Assembly: GCA_001273385.1 (NCBI GenBank)
Contig: LFWW01000002.1
Coordinates: forward strand, 62,001-126,000
DNA: 64,000 bases
DNA from: a miscellaneous Crenarchaeota group-6 archaeon AD8-1
GTDB taxonomy: Archaea; Thermoproteota; Bathyarchaeia; Bathyarchaeales; Bathycorpusculaceae
Direction: 5' to 3'
The position numbers were made by a program, and so were the translations under genes. Position 1 is the stretch's first letter; every line of letters begins with the position of its first letter. The notes under the pieces are model-generated. The model was not told the DNA's origin and made no database searches. It worked only from the letters and a program-made list of their open reading frames with translations. Positions 38,384 through 47,550 of the stretch are shown piece after piece.

Positions 38384-38677
38384 TTGAGTAAAGATCAAGC
38401 AATTGGTGGAGTTATCTTCTTAATATGTTTAATTATAGCTGTAGGATATACAATAACATTAGCGTGGCCTAATTTGTTCGTTGATTTTTTCGCATATCTT
38501 GGAATAACAATCACTTTTGATGTTCGATTTTGGTTGATTGCTATACCAGTATTTATTGCTTTCATTGCAGTTCTATTCATAGGTGCTTGGATTGGATGGA
38601 CAATGGCAACTACACCGCCTCCAAAACCAATCGAAGAAATCACTAGTGAAATGGAAGAAGAAAAAACTTCAGAATAG
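38384..38677 (+). CDS. Two-helix membrane protein, unknown
   Basis: This 97-residue protein has two hydrophobic helices (about residues 8-28 and 48-72) joined by a loop, then a proline- and glutamate-rich cytoplasmic-type tail (TTPPPKPIEEITSEMEEEK). It starts at TTG 81 bp after ahcY. No family function is recognised. The tail composition and clean start suggest a real gene. Confidence 0.7.
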   Translation: MSKDQAIGGVIFLICLIIAVGYTITLAWPNLFVDFFAYLGITITFDVRFWLIAIPVFIAFIAVLFIGAWIGWTMATTPPPKPIEEITSEMEEEKTSE

Positions 38678-38833
38678 AAAAATCAGCATAATAGCAAAAA
38701 TAGAAAAGACATCTATTCTATAGTTTTTTTTATTTTATAGTTTTTATTTTTATAGAAAACAAGAGCAGAATGGAAAGCTTGAATTTCAAATAAAAAATTC
38801 CAGAGCAAAAAATTTTAGATAATTCTTGTGTTC

Positions 38834-39421
38834 CTATTCCATCTTTTCTGGGGAAGCAAGTTTCCTAAGATCAGACGCCCCTTCTGAATATCCTGAAGCA
38901 ATAATAACATCTCCAGGAAGTATTTTTGTATAAGGTTTCGGTCTTAAACTTTTATTGTTTCTTCTTATTGCTAAAATCCACATACCTGTATCTTCGTGTA
39001 CACGAGCTTCTTTTAGAGTCTTATCAACTAAAGGAGAATTATTAGTAACATACGCTTGAGTTACTGTTTCCTCAGCTTCACGTATAGCTATTTTTAAAAC
39101 TGGATGAGGTTCAATTCCTCGTAGCACAACTTCGGCCATTTCAGCTGCAGCATCAGCAATCTTTTCAGTTGCTACGCCTAACCTTATCAATCCTAAAAAG
39201 CCAGATGCCTCCTCCTTTTTGAAATTACTAGTTAATGCAAGAAGTTCAAATTCGGTATGTAATTCATCCATATGTTCTTCTAAGTGTTGGACTTCTTCTG
39301 CTAGTTCTGCACTATTTAGCATTAATGAAGAGTAAGCCAAATCTATCATCAATTCAGAAGTATTTTTTAATTCAACGAATCTTTGAACAATTTCTTCAAA
39401 CACTTCTTGATTTTTTTTCAT
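38834..39421 (-). CDS. PhoU-like / TrkA-C domain regulatory protein (copy 2)
   Basis: This 195-residue protein has an N-terminal PhoU-like four-helix part (LKNTSELMIDLAYSSLMLNS) and a C-terminal TrkA-C (RCK-C) ligand-binding fold (IRRNNKSLRPKPYTKILPGDVIIASG, about residue 150). It is homologous to the next gene upstream, so the two are tandem duplicates, and overlaps it by 26 bases. Such proteins control ion channels or transporters by binding small ligands. The MgtE-like transporter upstream is the likely partner. Confidence 0.88.
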   Translation of the reverse strand: MKKNQEVFEEIVQRFVELKNTSELMIDLAYSSLMLNSAELAEEVQHLEEHMDELHTEFELLALTSNFKKEEASGFLGLIRLGVATEKIADAAAEMAEVVLRGIEPHPVLKIAIREAEETVTQAYVTNNSPLVDKTLKEARVHEDTGMWILAIRRNNKSLRPKPYTKILPGDVIIASGYSEGASDLRKLASPEKME

Positions 39422-40034
39422 CAGATTTAGTACTCCATTTTTTTATTTTTGCTTCGGCTAAATTCTTAAATTCTTTTATTCCTAAAGGAGCACCCCTTGT
39501 TATTAGAGTGTCACCGAGAAAAATTTTTTCTGTTTCATTTGGATCCAAAATCCAATCTTTATTTCTTCGAATAGCAATTATATCAACCCCTATTCTTGCA
39601 GCCAGATCAAGTTCAACAATTTCTTTTCCGATAATTATTGAGTCTTTTTTAACTGTTGCTTTCATTAGACGCTCCTCAACTTTTTCAAAGATTTCGCCAA
39701 TTATTGGATGGATTCCAATTTTGCGAGTTACTATTGCAGCAATATCAGCTGCAGCGTCAGAGATTTTATCAGCTGCAGATGCCACAGTTGAAACACCTAT
39801 CAAAGTCTCGGCGTCTTTAGCGTCTCTAGCAGCAATCATTATTTCAATATCTAAGAGATAAGTCATATAGTCTATGTGAGATTCCAATTCAAGAACGTCT
39901 TCAGCCAATTCTTTATCATTAAACAAGGCTGCAGAATATGCAAGATCTATCATTAATTCAGAAAGATTTTTCAATTCCAATAGAAGTTCGCTAACAGGTA
40001 TAGGTTTATATTCTATTTTTTCAAGTTGACGCAT
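39396..40034 (-). CDS. PhoU-like / TrkA-C domain regulatory protein (copy 1)
   Basis: This 212-residue paralogue of the following gene has PhoU-like helices with LKNLSELMIDLAYSAALFND. A TrkA-C fold follows (IRRNKDWILDPNETEKIFLG). The two copies share helix order and the SELMIDLAYS motif. They probably form a hetero-oligomer that gates the MgtE-type channel encoded 63 bp upstream. Confidence 0.88.
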   Translation of the reverse strand: MRQLEKIEYKPIPVSELLLELKNLSELMIDLAYSAALFNDKELAEDVLELESHIDYMTYLLDIEIMIAARDAKDAETLIGVSTVASAADKISDAAADIAAIVTRKIGIHPIIGEIFEKVEERLMKATVKKDSIIIGKEIVELDLAARIGVDIIAIRRNKDWILDPNETEKIFLGDTLITRGAPLGIKEFKNLAEAKIKKWSTKSDEKKSRSV

Positions 40035-40096
40035 ACCTTAAAATGAGCTCCGATTGTAAGTATTGATTATGCAGGTATTTTAACATGTCTTTAATT

Positions 40097-41296
40097 CTAT
40101 CCTAATATAATCAGAGATGCCAATAGAGCAATTGATGTAATCACATCTGCAAAGGAACTTTCGACCGGAATAACAAAATTATCTGGATCCAGACCTCTTT
40201 TAAAAGCCAAAATAGAAATAGCATAAGTCAAAAAAACTATTACCGAAACAGCAAAAACATTTGTTAAAAAGAGAATAGAAAGAAGATCAAAAAGAGAAGA
40301 TATAGAAAATGTACCAGTAAGTAGCAATGACAAAAAAGCCAAGATAACAAACATTAATAGTGATGCCCCCCAAGCGCTGAAAATATTTTTTAAATGCTTT
40401 TTGATTGATGAAAAAGAAGGAGAAAGCAAACCTAAAGCAAGTTTGGTTGTTGATGTAGAACCAACAACAGATCCAACATTCCCAATCATCCCAATTAAAG
40501 CAGGATAAACCATAACAATTTCAGGTCTTCTTTCTATGAAATTACGTATGCCAATTAGAGCTGTACCAGCTATATTCACTAAAAAAGCAACCAAAAAAAT
40601 CGTAAATAATGATTCTCGAATAGTTTTAATAAAAACTGGTTCATGAAGATTCTTAAAGACTAAAGAAATACCAAAAATAACAACGAATCCGCCGATTATA
40701 ATTAGGACCGCTTGTCCAAAAGCACCATAGAAATATAATGTTAAGCATAAAAGATAACAGGCTGTAATGAAAACATCAGAGATCGTGGATAATATTGGAT
40801 AGACTACTATATCAGGATCAGATCCTCTTTTGAATGATAAAAAAGCGATATTAATCGTTATAAAAGATAAAAGCAATCCCATTGACATTGTTGCAAGAAT
40901 CACCAGTACTATTCCTGAAAAATCATTAAGAGTTAATCCCCAAAATAATTTACCAAAAAAAAGTGAGAATACAATAATAACCGCACTAGTTGCTAGAGTT
41001 AAAAATACAAGAGACTCAAGTAAAGTATAGAAAAGTTTAGTATTCCTAAAAAAACTTGGTTTTACAGTACCCAAATGTAAGGCAGTACTTAAACGACCGC
41101 TAAGAAGACCGCTAGTGATCCCCTTAGCACTAATAAGAACTGGGTATAGAGCAATTGTCCAAGAAGCAAGCTCGAAAACACCTAAATAAGAAGCAATCAG
41201 GAATCCTGCAAATAGTCCACCCAATCCAAAAAAATAAGCAAGGGAAGTTTCCTTAAACAAACTTGCAAAATTTTTTGAACTTAATTCAGAAGACAA
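40097..41296 (-). CDS. MgtE/SLC41-family divalent cation transporter
   Basis: This 399-residue integral membrane protein has two SLC41-type repeats, each opening with an ALYPVLISAKGITSGLLSGRLST- or PALIGMIGNVGSVVGSTSTTKLALG-like pore helix, and about ten hydrophobic segments. The cytoplasmic N and CBS domains of bacterial MgtE are missing. Control is probably supplied by the two PhoU/TrkA-C proteins downstream. The likely substrate is Mg2+ or a related cation. Confidence 0.9.
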   Translation of the reverse strand: MSSELSSKNFASLFKETSLAYFFGLGGLFAGFLIASYLGVFELASWTIALYPVLISAKGITSGLLSGRLSTALHLGTVKPSFFRNTKLFYTLLESLVFLTLATSAVIIVFSLFFGKLFWGLTLNDFSGIVLVILATMSMGLLLSFITINIAFLSFKRGSDPDIVVYPILSTISDVFITACYLLCLTLYFYGAFGQAVLIIIGGFVVIFGISLVFKNLHEPVFIKTIRESLFTIFLVAFLVNIAGTALIGIRNFIERRPEIVMVYPALIGMIGNVGSVVGSTSTTKLALGLLSPSFSSIKKHLKNIFSAWGASLLMFVILAFLSLLLTGTFSISSLFDLLSILFLTNVFAVSVIVFLTYAISILAFKRGLDPDNFVIPVESSFADVITSIALLASLIILG

Positions 41297-41380
41297 AACA
41301 AGGATCTCCTTTGGATTTTTTCAAATAATAGGCCAAAAATAGTAATTTGCCTAAAAAATAAAAAAGAGGGTTTTTTTTAA

Positions 41381-41565
41381 ATGAGGCTAGCGCTAAAAAA
41401 CCTGGAGAAAGAGGATAAGTTATAGGGTAAACTATGATCAACTGGTTCCCCTTCTAGACACGTCTTATTTTTGGCCATCCACAAGTACCTCATCTATTTC
41501 ATTGACACTCGTGGGCTGCCATGCACCACTTCATTTTGCACTCCTGAATAGTTATTCTGAAGTTG
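41381..41565. other. GC-richer non-coding island upstream of the MgtE-type gene
   Basis: This stretch of the 331-bp gap between the transporter and the radical SAM gene is visibly richer in G and C than nearby intergenic DNA. It includes AGGCTAGCGCT, CTGGTTCCCCTTCTAG and GTGGGCTGCCATGCACC. Read on the minus strand it gives a short open stretch (AWQPTSVNEIDEVLVDGQK then stop) without a start codon. It could be a leader RNA of the transporter, an unrecognised small RNA or a gene remnant. No known riboswitch was recognised. Confidence 0.3.
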
Positions 41566-41627
41566 TTTAATTCGCTTAAATATATTTCTAAGATAAAAAA
41601 GGTGAAAGAAAATAGAGATTTTAAGTG

Positions 41628-43520
41628 TTATTTATTTTTTGTTTTAGGAGGAATGTAGGAACACCAAGGATCTTCGGTTAAATAATCTCCTTTAAGTTCT
41701 TTTGGTTCATGTAAATCACCACAATAATCGATAAAATCGCTTGAAAGGCCATAAGCTCTTGCTCTGCAACCTCCACAAATTGCTTTATATTCGCAATAAC
41801 CACATTTGCCTTTAAGAGTTTCAAAATTTCTTAAAGAGTTAAAGAATTCAGAATTAAACCAAATATCTTTAAATTTTTTTTCTTTGACATTGCCTAACTT
41901 GATAGGCAAATAAGGGCAAGGTGTTATTTCTCCATTGGGATAAACCCTACAATAGTATAAACCTGCAAGACAACCTCGAATCCATTGTCTCATATCCAAA
42001 CCGGCAGTGGAAGCAATACGCATAAATTGAGGAGCACAAGAAGGTCTTACATTTAACCTATGATTTTTCGTTTTAGCAAAAGTTGTTTTAATCATTGCTT
42101 CATATTTTGCAGGAGTTATATCTTCTATTTTTACTCCTCTTCCAGTCGGCACTAAGAAAAAGAGATGAAAATTCTCCACGCCAATATCTTCAGTGAGATA
42201 CATTATTTCATCTATTTCTCTGTAATTATTTTGAGTAACAGTGGTATTTACCTGCACTAGAATATTATTTTCTCGTAAATACTTAATAGCATTGATTGCT
42301 TTTTCCCAAGAACCAACAACTCCACGGAATAGATCATGACGCTCACTTTTATAAGAATCCAAGCTTATTGAAACGGTTGAAATTCCTACTCTTCTCAGAT
42401 CTTTTGCAATTGTTTTGTCAATTAAGCTACCATTACTACCTAAACCCATTTTCAAACCTTTTGAAACCCCATATTCAATTAGTTCAAAAACATCATTGCG
42501 TAATAGTGGCTCTCCACCACTAAGAATTAGAAGAGGTTTACTTACTTCACATATCTGATCGATGAGATTTTTTGCTTCAAAGGTATTCAACTCATCTGTT
42601 AATTCTTGATTTGTTGCATTTATATAGCAATGGGAACATTTTAGATTGCATTTTCTAGTAATATTCCAAGACATGACAAGAGGGATAAATTTTTTATTAG
42701 GTATAGCTTTTGGTGAATATGCCAATTTTAAATAATAAGCACATTTTCCATGTGTTGACATCATTCTAGGATGCCAAAGAGTAAAAGGAAAAGGAAGAAC
42801 AGTTTCAAGCATTGAATTAGCATGAGAATAGCAAAAATATTTGCAAAAAAGATCAGATATTGAATCATTTAAACCAAGCTGATGAGAGATATATTTATGA
42901 CTACCATAAATAGGACAATTGAAAAATTCCATACAACCATCAAGTTGATCAACATTCATTGTATATTTAATATAATGATCACTTAACATGATTGTTCTAA
43001 GTTTTTCTCTACGTAAACCAACTTTTAGAGTCACATCTAAAGCTATACTAACCGTTTCTTTTCCAAATTGTTTTTGAACTTTTTTCATAGTTCTTTCTAG
43101 TTGAGAAAAACCATTTTTTTGCGCAATTTCTGTTGATAAAATTAATCCTTTTATAGTTTCATATTCTTGACGCAATCTCATTAAAATTATTCGATAAACC
43201 CATTCTTCAAATAATATTTCAAGTTTGACTAAACATTTCTTATCTTTATTATTAAAAAGAGATTCAATTTTGCTTGCTTTATTTAATAAAGTATTAAAAA
43301 GAGTTATTTTTTCAAAAGAGCCAAGAGAATCGTCAAAAACAGGAACTAATTTAGTAAAATCTAAGGATATTAAATTGCGAGCTAAGCTGATTACATCAGA
43401 TAGAAAATCTTTATAAAAATTTTCTATGATAGGAATATAATCAAAAAAAGATAAACCGAATTCCTTCGATAGAAGAGTAGTTTCCATTTCCATTTTTGAA
43501 ACCATAGCCATATGATACAA
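41628..43520 (-). CDS. Radical SAM/SPASM protein with a large N-terminal ATC-hydrolase-like domain
   Basis: This protein has at least 630 residues. From about residue 285 it has a radical SAM core (MSWNITRKCNLKCSHC; SGGEPLLRNDVFELIEYG). A SPASM-type C-terminus follows (CRVYPNGEITPCPYLP; CGYCEYKAICGGCRARAYG; EDPWCSYIPP), resembling heme-pathway and peptide-modifying enzymes. The N-terminal 280 residues are helical, then show CPIYGSHKYISHQLG, DLFCKYFCYSH and MSTHGKCAYYLKLAY. This spacing of cysteines recalls the L-2-amino-thiazoline-4-carboxylate hydrolase-like domain. The TTG at 43520 is the first standard start. The coding frame, however, continues upstream to 43715 with protein-like sequence (GLCGFYEILYGSSKPKKPDP), so the real start is probably earlier. 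Confidence 0.82.
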   Translation of the reverse strand: MYHMAMVSKMEMETTLLSKEFGLSFFDYIPIIENFYKDFLSDVISLARNLISLDFTKLVPVFDDSLGSFEKITLFNTLLNKASKIESLFNNKDKKCLVKLEILFEEWVYRIILMRLRQEYETIKGLILSTEIAQKNGFSQLERTMKKVQKQFGKETVSIALDVTLKVGLRREKLRTIMLSDHYIKYTMNVDQLDGCMEFFNCPIYGSHKYISHQLGLNDSISDLFCKYFCYSHANSMLETVLPFPFTLWHPRMMSTHGKCAYYLKLAYSPKAIPNKKFIPLVMSWNITRKCNLKCSHCYINATNQELTDELNTFEAKNLIDQICEVSKPLLILSGGEPLLRNDVFELIEYGVSKGLKMGLGSNGSLIDKTIAKDLRRVGISTVSISLDSYKSERHDLFRGVVGSWEKAINAIKYLRENNILVQVNTTVTQNNYREIDEIMYLTEDIGVENFHLFFLVPTGRGVKIEDITPAKYEAMIKTTFAKTKNHRLNVRPSCAPQFMRIASTAGLDMRQWIRGCLAGLYYCRVYPNGEITPCPYLPIKLGNVKEKKFKDIWFNSEFFNSLRNFETLKGKCGYCEYKAICGGCRARAYGLSSDFIDYCGDLHEPKELKGDYLTEDPWCSYIPPKTKNK

Positions 43521-43875
43521 AAGTGAGCCAACTAAACCAGGGTCAGGTTTTTTTGGTTTTGAAGAACCATATAGGATTTCATAAAAACCACAAAGACCTT
43601 TGTTAAAATTATTCTCATTGACTAGAGACTTAATGTTATTCAGTTTTTTCCGCTTTTCTTTTAGTAGGATAAACCATTTGTGGCAATGCTTCTGATCAAA
43701 ATGTGTTAATTCTAGTCACCAATATTCAATAAAAGCTAAATTGATAAGTAAAAAAGGTAGCGGTTTCAAATGAATTAAAAAAGAGAAGGTTCTTAGTAAC
43801 AAAAAACAATAATAAAGATCAAATAAGTAAATCCAGAGAATAATTGCTCAATATTAATTAGTGGAAAGAAAAAAG

Positions 43876-44193
43876 ATGATTAGCGATTTGATTTACGCAT
43901 TAATAGGTTTTGGAATTATGTTTGCAGTACTAATTGGAATTGGGATCAATGAACCACGAGGAACGAGTATTAAAACATGGTGTTACGGCTATTTAGCAAT
44001 AGCAATTGTTTTTGATCTTTTAGTTATCTTTGCTTTAATTTCAGGTTATTCACAATTAACAGGATTTTTATTAGGCTCATCAGCAGGAGCGGCAACAGGA
44101 TTAGGTATTCATGTAGCCCACCATATATCTGAAGAAAATCATGATGAAAAAATAGAGAATAGTAAAAAGAAAAAAACAATTTTTGGATTATAG
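43876..44193 (+). CDS. Small membrane protein, unknown
   Basis: This protein of about 105 residues has three hydrophobic stretches (about 1-21, 37-60 and 65-78). A hydrophilic tail rich in His, Glu and Lys follows (HVAHHISEENHDEKIENSK). A GTG at 43861 would add five residues, but ATG 43876 has GGAAAG at a normal distance. No family is recognised. It lies directly before tRNA-Ser on the other strand. Confidence 0.65.
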   Translation: MISDLIYALIGFGIMFAVLIGIGINEPRGTSIKTWCYGYLAIAIVFDLLVIFALISGYSQLTGFLLGSSAGAATGLGIHVAHHISEENHDEKIENSKKKKTIFGL

Positions 44194-44205
44194 AAATATT
44201 AAAAG

Positions 44206-44329
44206 CGCCGGGGAAGGGATTCGAACCCGTGCGAGCCATAGGCCCACTGGCTATCTAGTCTATGAACAAAGTTTTTAATCTATTTTTGGGATTTCGAGGC
44301 CAGCGCGATAACCACTCCGCCACCCCGGC
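44206..44329 (-). tRNA. tRNA-Ser (anticodon CGA) with a ~40-nt intron
   Basis: Minus-strand class II tRNA. The acceptor GCCGGGG pairs with CCCCGGC, the discriminator is G, and no CCA is encoded. The D-stem GCG/CGC and the anticodon stem CTGGC/GCCAG are present, with anticodon CGA at 44294-44296. The variable arm GGGCC/GGCTC is long and the T-loop is TTCGAAT. An insert of about 40 nt (about 44253-44292) lies in the anticodon loop after position 37, the canonical archaeal site. The T-stem has one C-U mismatch. Exact splice points need the bulge-helix-bulge to be folded. Confidence 0.9.
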
Positions 44330-44399
44330 TTAATTATATAGCTTGTATGATTATCTAAAATAGTTTTTATTAAGATTATTAATAAAATAGGAAATAATC

Positions 44400-44561
44400 A
44401 TGTCTGCTAAATCTATAGCATTTTAATTTGATTTCATAAACGAAGTTGTTGCAGACATAAGTGTAACAATGGAAATCGGACTGATTTCAAAGATGCTCGT
44501 TTAGGATTTTCTTAATTAGCAAAAAGGAGATTTAATTCTGAAGATACGTTTCGTATTTTTT
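44400..44561 (+). ncRNA. Possible structured RNA in the tRNA-Ser/DP1 gap
   Basis: In this 391-bp gap ATGTCTGC (44400-44407) and GCAGACAT (44451-44458) form a perfect 8-bp stem. Further on, ATACG-TTT-CGTAT (44544-44556) followed by a T-run looks like an intrinsic terminator. Together they could bound a small RNA, but no family is recognised and no promoter is clear. The rest of the gap shows nothing. Confidence 0.22.
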
Positions 44562-44720
44562 CGGCTAGACAAATATCTCTTCTCAGAAGGGTTTAGCATC
44601 TTTATGTGTATTAAAAAATATTGAATTAAAGCGATAAGTAAGCTAGCTTGAAAAGCAAAGATAAAAATTAATAGAGCATGAAGATATTAGAATCAAGGAT
44701 TTGAGGATTTCAGGGATTTA

Positions 44721-46292
44721 ATGAATAATACAGAGAGTCTACAAAAAGCAATATGCAAATCTATTGAATCTGGATATCAACTTAATAGGGAAGCTTTTGA
44801 ATTTTTGAGCAAGAATACTCTAAAAGAGGATCCTATAACAATTATTAATAAAGTTCTTGAAAAAATAAGCTATTTGGATAAAAAACCGATATTTATTGAT
44901 AAAAATATTTTAGAGCAAATAATTGATCAATCAGAAAATAATTGTAAAGATAAAAAGGTCATTATTAAATCAAATGTAGATAATAATAAATTTGAAACGT
45001 TAGAACCTGAAGTTTTAGAAAGTATTAACGAAAAATTCAATCCTCCAGCAAAAAATATTAAATCGGAAATAAGAATTTTAGAAAATCCATCTAAAAGCCT
45101 AAGTTCCAATGGTACAATCGAAGATTATATTCAGTATTTTCAAGACAGATTTAGGCGTATTGAAAAGCTATTAAGACAAAGAATTGATGTAAAATCGGCT
45201 ACTACAATAAAGGAAGCATTAAAGAGGCCATTAAAATCAAAAATTAAAATAATTGGAATGATTAATGAAAAAAGAGAAATAAAACAACAAATATTTTTAA
45301 CAATTGAAGATTTGGAAACAAATGCTACTGTTCTAATACCTCGCAAAGCACCAAACAGAATTCATAGAATGGCTAAACTATTGCTTTCGGACCAAATTAT
45401 TTGTATTGAGTGTAAAAAAACAAGAAATAATTTGTTTTTAGCTGAAGAAATAATTCTTCCAGAAATTGGTTCCAAACCACAAAGAGTCGCTTCGGAACCT
45501 GTCTATGCTGTTCTTACATCCGATATACATGTCGGAAGCAACAAATTTACTGAAGAAGCATTTCAAAGGTTTGTTTTATGGTTAAACGGAAAATATGGAA
45601 ATCAAAAAGCTAGAAAAATCGCTGGACAGGTCAAATACCTTCTAATTGCAGGAGATTTGATTGATGGAGTAGGTATTTATCCCCAGCAAGAACAAGAATT
45701 AATAATTAAAGATTTCAAAAAACAGTATGAATATGCTTCAGAATTAATTAAAAAAATACCTGAATATATTGAAATTATAATAATACCTGGAAACCATGAT
45801 GCTACTAGAAAAGCCTTGCCTCAACCTGAAATAAATTTGGAATTATTAAAATCAATTCAAAAATCACAAAGAATTCACTCGCTTGGAAATCCAAGTTTAG
45901 TTAGTCTTCACGGAGTTGAAATATTAATGTTTCATGGAAGAAGCTTAGATGATCTAGTTGCTACAATTCCAGGATTAAGACATGATCAACCAGAAAAGAT
46001 GATGCAATTGCTATTGCAAAGTAGACACTTAGCTCCTTCTTATGGAGGCAAAACAATGTTGTCACCAGAAAAAAAAGATTTTCTTGTTATAAGTCATCCG
46101 CCAGATATTTTCCATGCAGGTCACACTCACGTTATGGGATTTTGTAAGTATAAGGGAGTTCTGATTGTTAATTCTGGAGGGTGGCAAGAACAAACAGAAT
46201 ATATGGAAAAATTAGGCTTAGTTCCAACACCTGGAAAAGTACCTGTAATTAATCTACAAACATTGGAAATTACAACCCTTTCATTTATTTGA
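44721..46292 (+). CDS. polB: DNA polymerase D small subunit DP1 (3'-5' exonuclease)
   Basis: This 523-residue archaeal DP1 has a helical N-terminus followed by a low-complexity linker. An OB-fold (KIKIIGMINEKREIKQQIFLTIED, about residue 172) comes next. The calcineurin-type phosphoesterase carries all metal motifs: SDIHVG (about 267), GDLIDG (about 310), GNHDATR (about 356), FHGR (about 402) and GHTH (about 466). The exonuclease is therefore likely active. It ends 7 bp from the convergent cdc6 stop; DP2 is encoded 6.5 kb downstream. Confidence 0.96.
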   Translation: MNNTESLQKAICKSIESGYQLNREAFEFLSKNTLKEDPITIINKVLEKISYLDKKPIFIDKNILEQIIDQSENNCKDKKVIIKSNVDNNKFETLEPEVLESINEKFNPPAKNIKSEIRILENPSKSLSSNGTIEDYIQYFQDRFRRIEKLLRQRIDVKSATTIKEALKRPLKSKIKIIGMINEKREIKQQIFLTIEDLETNATVLIPRKAPNRIHRMAKLLLSDQIICIECKKTRNNLFLAEEIILPEIGSKPQRVASEPVYAVLTSDIHVGSNKFTEEAFQRFVLWLNGKYGNQKARKIAGQVKYLLIAGDLIDGVGIYPQQEQELIIKDFKKQYEYASELIKKIPEYIEIIIIPGNHDATRKALPQPEINLELLKSIQKSQRIHSLGNPSLVSLHGVEILMFHGRSLDDLVATIPGLRHDQPEKMMQLLLQSRHLAPSYGGKTMLSPEKKDFLVISHPPDIFHAGHTHVMGFCKYKGVLIVNSGGWQEQTEYMEKLGLVPTPGKVPVINLQTLEITTLSFI

Positions 46293-46299
46293 ATAAAGG

Positions 46300-47529
46300 T
46301 TATTTTTTATCTTTTGAAGTTGATTTAGGTTTATAATCCAATAGTTGTCCCAATCTATTATCGATAATAAAAACATCTTTAATAATAGACCTCGAGACGT
46401 CTGATCTAATTTTTTTGGTGCGTCCATATCTACCCATGCTAACTACTTTAGCGTTTAAGAGACCCATAGCATCAAGTTCGCTAATAAGTGTGCCAAATCT
46501 ACGTTGAGTTAAAAGACAAACTCCTAATTCATTACAAAGCTCATTATATAGATCATAAATTTCTCCTGTTGTTGCATTACTCTTTTTTAGTAGATAAACA
46601 CTTAGAAGAACTAATTTTGAATGTAAAGTTAAATTTTTTAATGCATCGATTATTCTATTTTGTTCTATACGCTTTTCAGCTTCTCGCACGTGGTCATCAA
46701 TAATTATTTTATCTCCATTACGCTCAGCAACTTCACCTGCTACCCGTAATAAATCTAATGCCCGACGAGCATCTCCATGCTCTGCAGCAGCTAAAGCAGA
46801 AGCAATACTTATAGCAGAATCAGAAATACTTCCTTCATTAAAGGATAATTTTGATCGTTCAAAAAGAATATTTCGCAATTCATTTGCATTATAAGGTCTA
46901 AAAACAATTTCTTCTTCGCTTAAAGAGCTAAAAACTCGTGGATCAAGAAAGTCTTTCAATCTAAGATCATTAGAAATTCCAATTATTGATAATTTACTTT
47001 TCGAAAGAGTCTCATTTATCCTAGTCAATTCATATAATATACCATCACCTCGATTTTTTATTAATGAGTCTATTTCATCCAATACTATAATAAAGAGGGT
47101 TTTTGATGAGTCTAATCCAAGCCTAAATCTATCATATACCTCACCAACGGATAGTCCTGTAAAAGGAACTAGAACGCCAATATTTTGACTAAGACTTGCG
47201 AAAACTCTATATTCAGAATTTGTTATCCTGCAATTTAAGTAACAGAATTTAACTGACGCACCATATTCTTTTGCTTTTGATTCCAAATGACTAAGAACAT
47301 ACTTAGCAACTGCTGTTTTTCCAGTTCCAGTTTTTCCATAAATAAAAATATTTGAACATCGTGCATTTTTTAAAACTGGAGCAACAGTTGCCCCAAGAAG
47401 TTTTATTTGATCTTCTCTATGAGGCAAAGTATTAGGCAGATAATCATGTCTTAAAACTTCTCTATCTTTAAAAAGTTGTTTTGTTCTTACAAAATTATCA
47501 AAAACATCATCGAGTAAGTTTTGTTTCAT
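46300..47529 (-). CDS. cdc6: Orc1/Cdc6 replication initiator
   Basis: This 409-residue AAA+ protein binds origin repeats and helps load MCM. It has the N-terminal LRHDYLPNTLPHRE, Walker A YGKTGTGKTAV (about residue 62), Walker B IIVLDEIDSL (about 147) and sensor 1 IIGISNDL (about 183). Sensor 2 is in AAAEHGDARRALDLLR, and a C-terminal winged helix ends the protein. The frame stays open a further 48 codons upstream, but that stretch is hydrophobic and not family-like. ATG 47529 gives the standard MKQNLLDDVFDN start. The gene reads away from the putative origin. Confidence 0.96.
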   Translation of the reverse strand: MKQNLLDDVFDNFVRTKQLFKDREVLRHDYLPNTLPHREDQIKLLGATVAPVLKNARCSNIFIYGKTGTGKTAVAKYVLSHLESKAKEYGASVKFCYLNCRITNSEYRVFASLSQNIGVLVPFTGLSVGEVYDRFRLGLDSSKTLFIIVLDEIDSLIKNRGDGILYELTRINETLSKSKLSIIGISNDLRLKDFLDPRVFSSLSEEEIVFRPYNANELRNILFERSKLSFNEGSISDSAISIASALAAAEHGDARRALDLLRVAGEVAERNGDKIIIDDHVREAEKRIEQNRIIDALKNLTLHSKLVLLSVYLLKKSNATTGEIYDLYNELCNELGVCLLTQRRFGTLISELDAMGLLNAKVVSMGRYGRTKKIRSDVSRSIIKDVFIIDNRLGQLLDYKPKSTSKDKK

Positions 47530-47550
47530 TTGTATCACTATTCTCACATA

